Assembly (NCBI GenBank): GCA_964555065.1 | Contig: CAZKRB010000095.1 | Span: 1-6,893 of the forward strand | Source of the DNA: Syntrophus sp964555065 | Lineage (GTDB): Bacteria; Desulfobacterota; Syntrophia; Syntrophales; Syntrophaceae | Direction of reading: 5' to 3' | DNA: 6,893 bases | The notes under the pieces: generated by a model | The model's input: the letters and a program-made list of their open reading frames with translations, nothing else | The model's database searches: none | Told to the model about the DNA's origin: nothing | Shown here: piece after piece, positions 5,978-6,893 of the stretch | How the letters are laid out: each line of letters begins with the position of its first letter | Numbering within the stretch: position 1 is the first letter of the stretch | Program-made: the position numbers and the translations under genes

Positions 5978-6893
5978 TCAACCCTGCAAGAGTTCGGCTG
6001 CTAAGGTATCGGTTTGATAATCTTTTGAATCATCATACAGATACAATTCACGCTCTGACCAGTGCAGCCACTCCGCACAATCAGTAAATAAGCCTATTGT
6101 TTCAACAGGTAACGTGCAGATATATCCTTTCCCCGGTTCGTATTCCGGCTTAATCAGTTCTTTTAAAACGTTGAAAGGAACCGGAACAATCATTTCAACG
6201 GCTTGTCGGTTGACGATTGCACTTATAAAAGTTTTCTGACCGCATTTTTTGAGAATTGCCTTATATCCGATAAAATCTTTTTCCTCTCTTTGTTCGGTTT
6301 GAGCATTTGCTTTTTGTTCGAAATAATCTGAAACCTCTCTAAATGCTTCATCTTCTGTCAGGTCCGGTTTTACTTCTTCATCAATGTTCTTTCCTTTACG
6401 GCTGTAATATTGGGTAATTCGGCGAACCCTTCGATTCAATTTCTCTTTGACATTTTCCGGAAGCCTTGTTTGATACTCCTTCCCCTTTTCGAAATATCCC
6501 TTTTCAGCAAAATATCCGGCAATATTTTTCCAGTGGTCGGCATTCCGGAAATAGGTTTCACGGACGATTCCATAGGACCAGGCCCAATGGAGCATTTCCC
6601 CGCCGATCATTCCTGCCTTACCTTCTTTTTCAACCTCAATAAGGAAATGCCAATGAGGATAACCATCTTCGTAAAACTCAAGAACGGCAAGGGCATTGCT
6701 GATCTTTATGGGTTCAAATTCCCATATCCAATGCTTTCCGACTTTCTTCTTCTTCCCCCTTTCTAACTTTCTTAAGAAAGCATAGAGACATTTTCCCCCG
6801 GTGATTGCTTCCAGGGCAACAAGGTTGTTATGAAATTTATTGCGATCCGTGGTGAGGATAACGTGGCGGGTTTTTCGGTAATCGAACTCTCTG
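5978..6893 (-). CDS. Probable HUH-type replication initiator (N-terminus outside window)
   Basis: The minus-strand frame is open from the right edge to a TGA at 5978 and gives 304 residues; the true start is not in the window. Three features suggest a rolling-circle Rep/HUH endonuclease that would nick one strand at the element's replication origin. A hydrophobic motif I-like segment is RHVILTTDR at about window residues 9-17. A His-x-His motif II is PHWHFLIEV, with HWH encoded at 6655-6647. A downstream motif III candidate is NIAGYFAEKGY, with the Tyr codon at 6514-6512. The C-terminal ~150 residues are charged, with a basic LNRRVRRITQYYSRKGK stretch, and end in a domain I do not recognise. 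An internal ATG at 6610 exists, but starting there would delete the HWH motif, so it is not the true start. The gene ends 16 nt before the integrase TTG or 70 nt before its ATG, and its composition is AT-rich like int. The family assignment rests on motifs only. Confidence 0.65.
   Translation of the reverse strand, partial: REFDYRKTRHVILTTDRNKFHNNLVALEAITGGKCLYAFLRKLERGKKKKVGKHWIWEFEPIKISNALAVLEFYEDGYPHWHFLIEVEKEGKAGMIGGEMLHWAWSYGIVRETYFRNADHWKNIAGYFAEKGYFEKGKEYQTRLPENVKEKLNRRVRRITQYYSRKGKNIDEEVKPDLTEDEAFREVSDYFEQKANAQTEQREEKDFIGYKAILKKCGQKTFISAIVNRQAVEMIVPVPFNVLKELIKPEYEPGKGYICTLPVETIGLFTDCAEWLHWSERELYLYDDSKDYQTDTLAAELLQG

Larger units (their letters stand above)
4740..6893. mobile_element. 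Integrated mobile element at selC (right part outside window)
   Basis: Starting in the selC 3' end, the DNA becomes clearly AT-richer than the genes to the left. It encodes a tyrosine recombinase directly against the tRNA and a replication-initiator-like protein in the same orientation. selC is a well-known integration hot spot, as for phage and pathogenicity-island integrases in enterobacteria. The right end and any cargo, capsid or conjugation genes are outside, so phage, satellite phage and integrative plasmid remain possible. Confidence 0.75.

Noticed and set aside
6410..6766. Plus-strand open frame of 118 codons opposite rep
   Set aside because: It is antisense to the rep frame, which carries the HWH motif, and its translation has no recognisable features.

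Overview
The window reads as a GC-rich bacterial chromosome interrupted by a more AT-rich mobile element at a selenocysteine tRNA gene. The left ~4.7 kb is about 60% GC by eye and holds housekeeping genes: mfd (incomplete), nadA and moeA. Their protein features and the presence of selC would fit a selenocysteine-using anaerobe such as a Desulfobacterota (deltaproteobacterial) lineage. That placement is tentative because no rRNA or other strong phylogenetic marker is present.

Layout. Positions 1-2110 (minus) carry the N-terminal 703 residues of the transcription-repair coupling factor Mfd, cut by the left window edge just inside the Walker A motif. Positions 2221-3132 (minus) carry quinolinate synthase NadA, whose 3' end is 110 nt upstream of mfd. 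That gap holds an 18-bp palindrome, a 13-nt direct repeat and a hairpin with a T-tract. A divergent intergenic region (3133-3339) separates nadA from moeA (3340-4590, plus), the molybdopterin molybdenumtransferase. A near-consensus promoter starts 3 nt after the moeA stop and drives selC (4671-4768, plus), a full-length tRNA-Sec with anticodon UCA and encoded CCA.

From the 3' end of selC rightwards the composition drops to the low 40s % GC by eye. Two minus-strand genes follow, transcribed toward the tRNA: a replication-initiator-like protein with a His-Trp-His (HUH-type) motif, cut by the right edge, and a tyrosine recombinase. The recombinase frame runs straight through selC in antisense and stops near the tRNA 5' end, so its last 27 residues are encoded by the complement of the tRNA. 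This is the expected geometry of an element integrated at selC with int at the tRNA-proximal end. The adjacent Rep suggests an integrative element that may replicate by a rolling-circle route when excised (a phage, satellite, or integrative plasmid).

How the genes relate: moeA (Mo/W insertion into pyranopterin) and selC (Sec decoding) both support enzymes such as Sec-containing formate dehydrogenases, so their adjacency may be functional. nadA (NAD biosynthesis) and mfd (repair) are codirectional but functionally unrelated. No CRISPR, rRNA or insertion sequence was seen, and no stretch over 300 bp lacks a gene.
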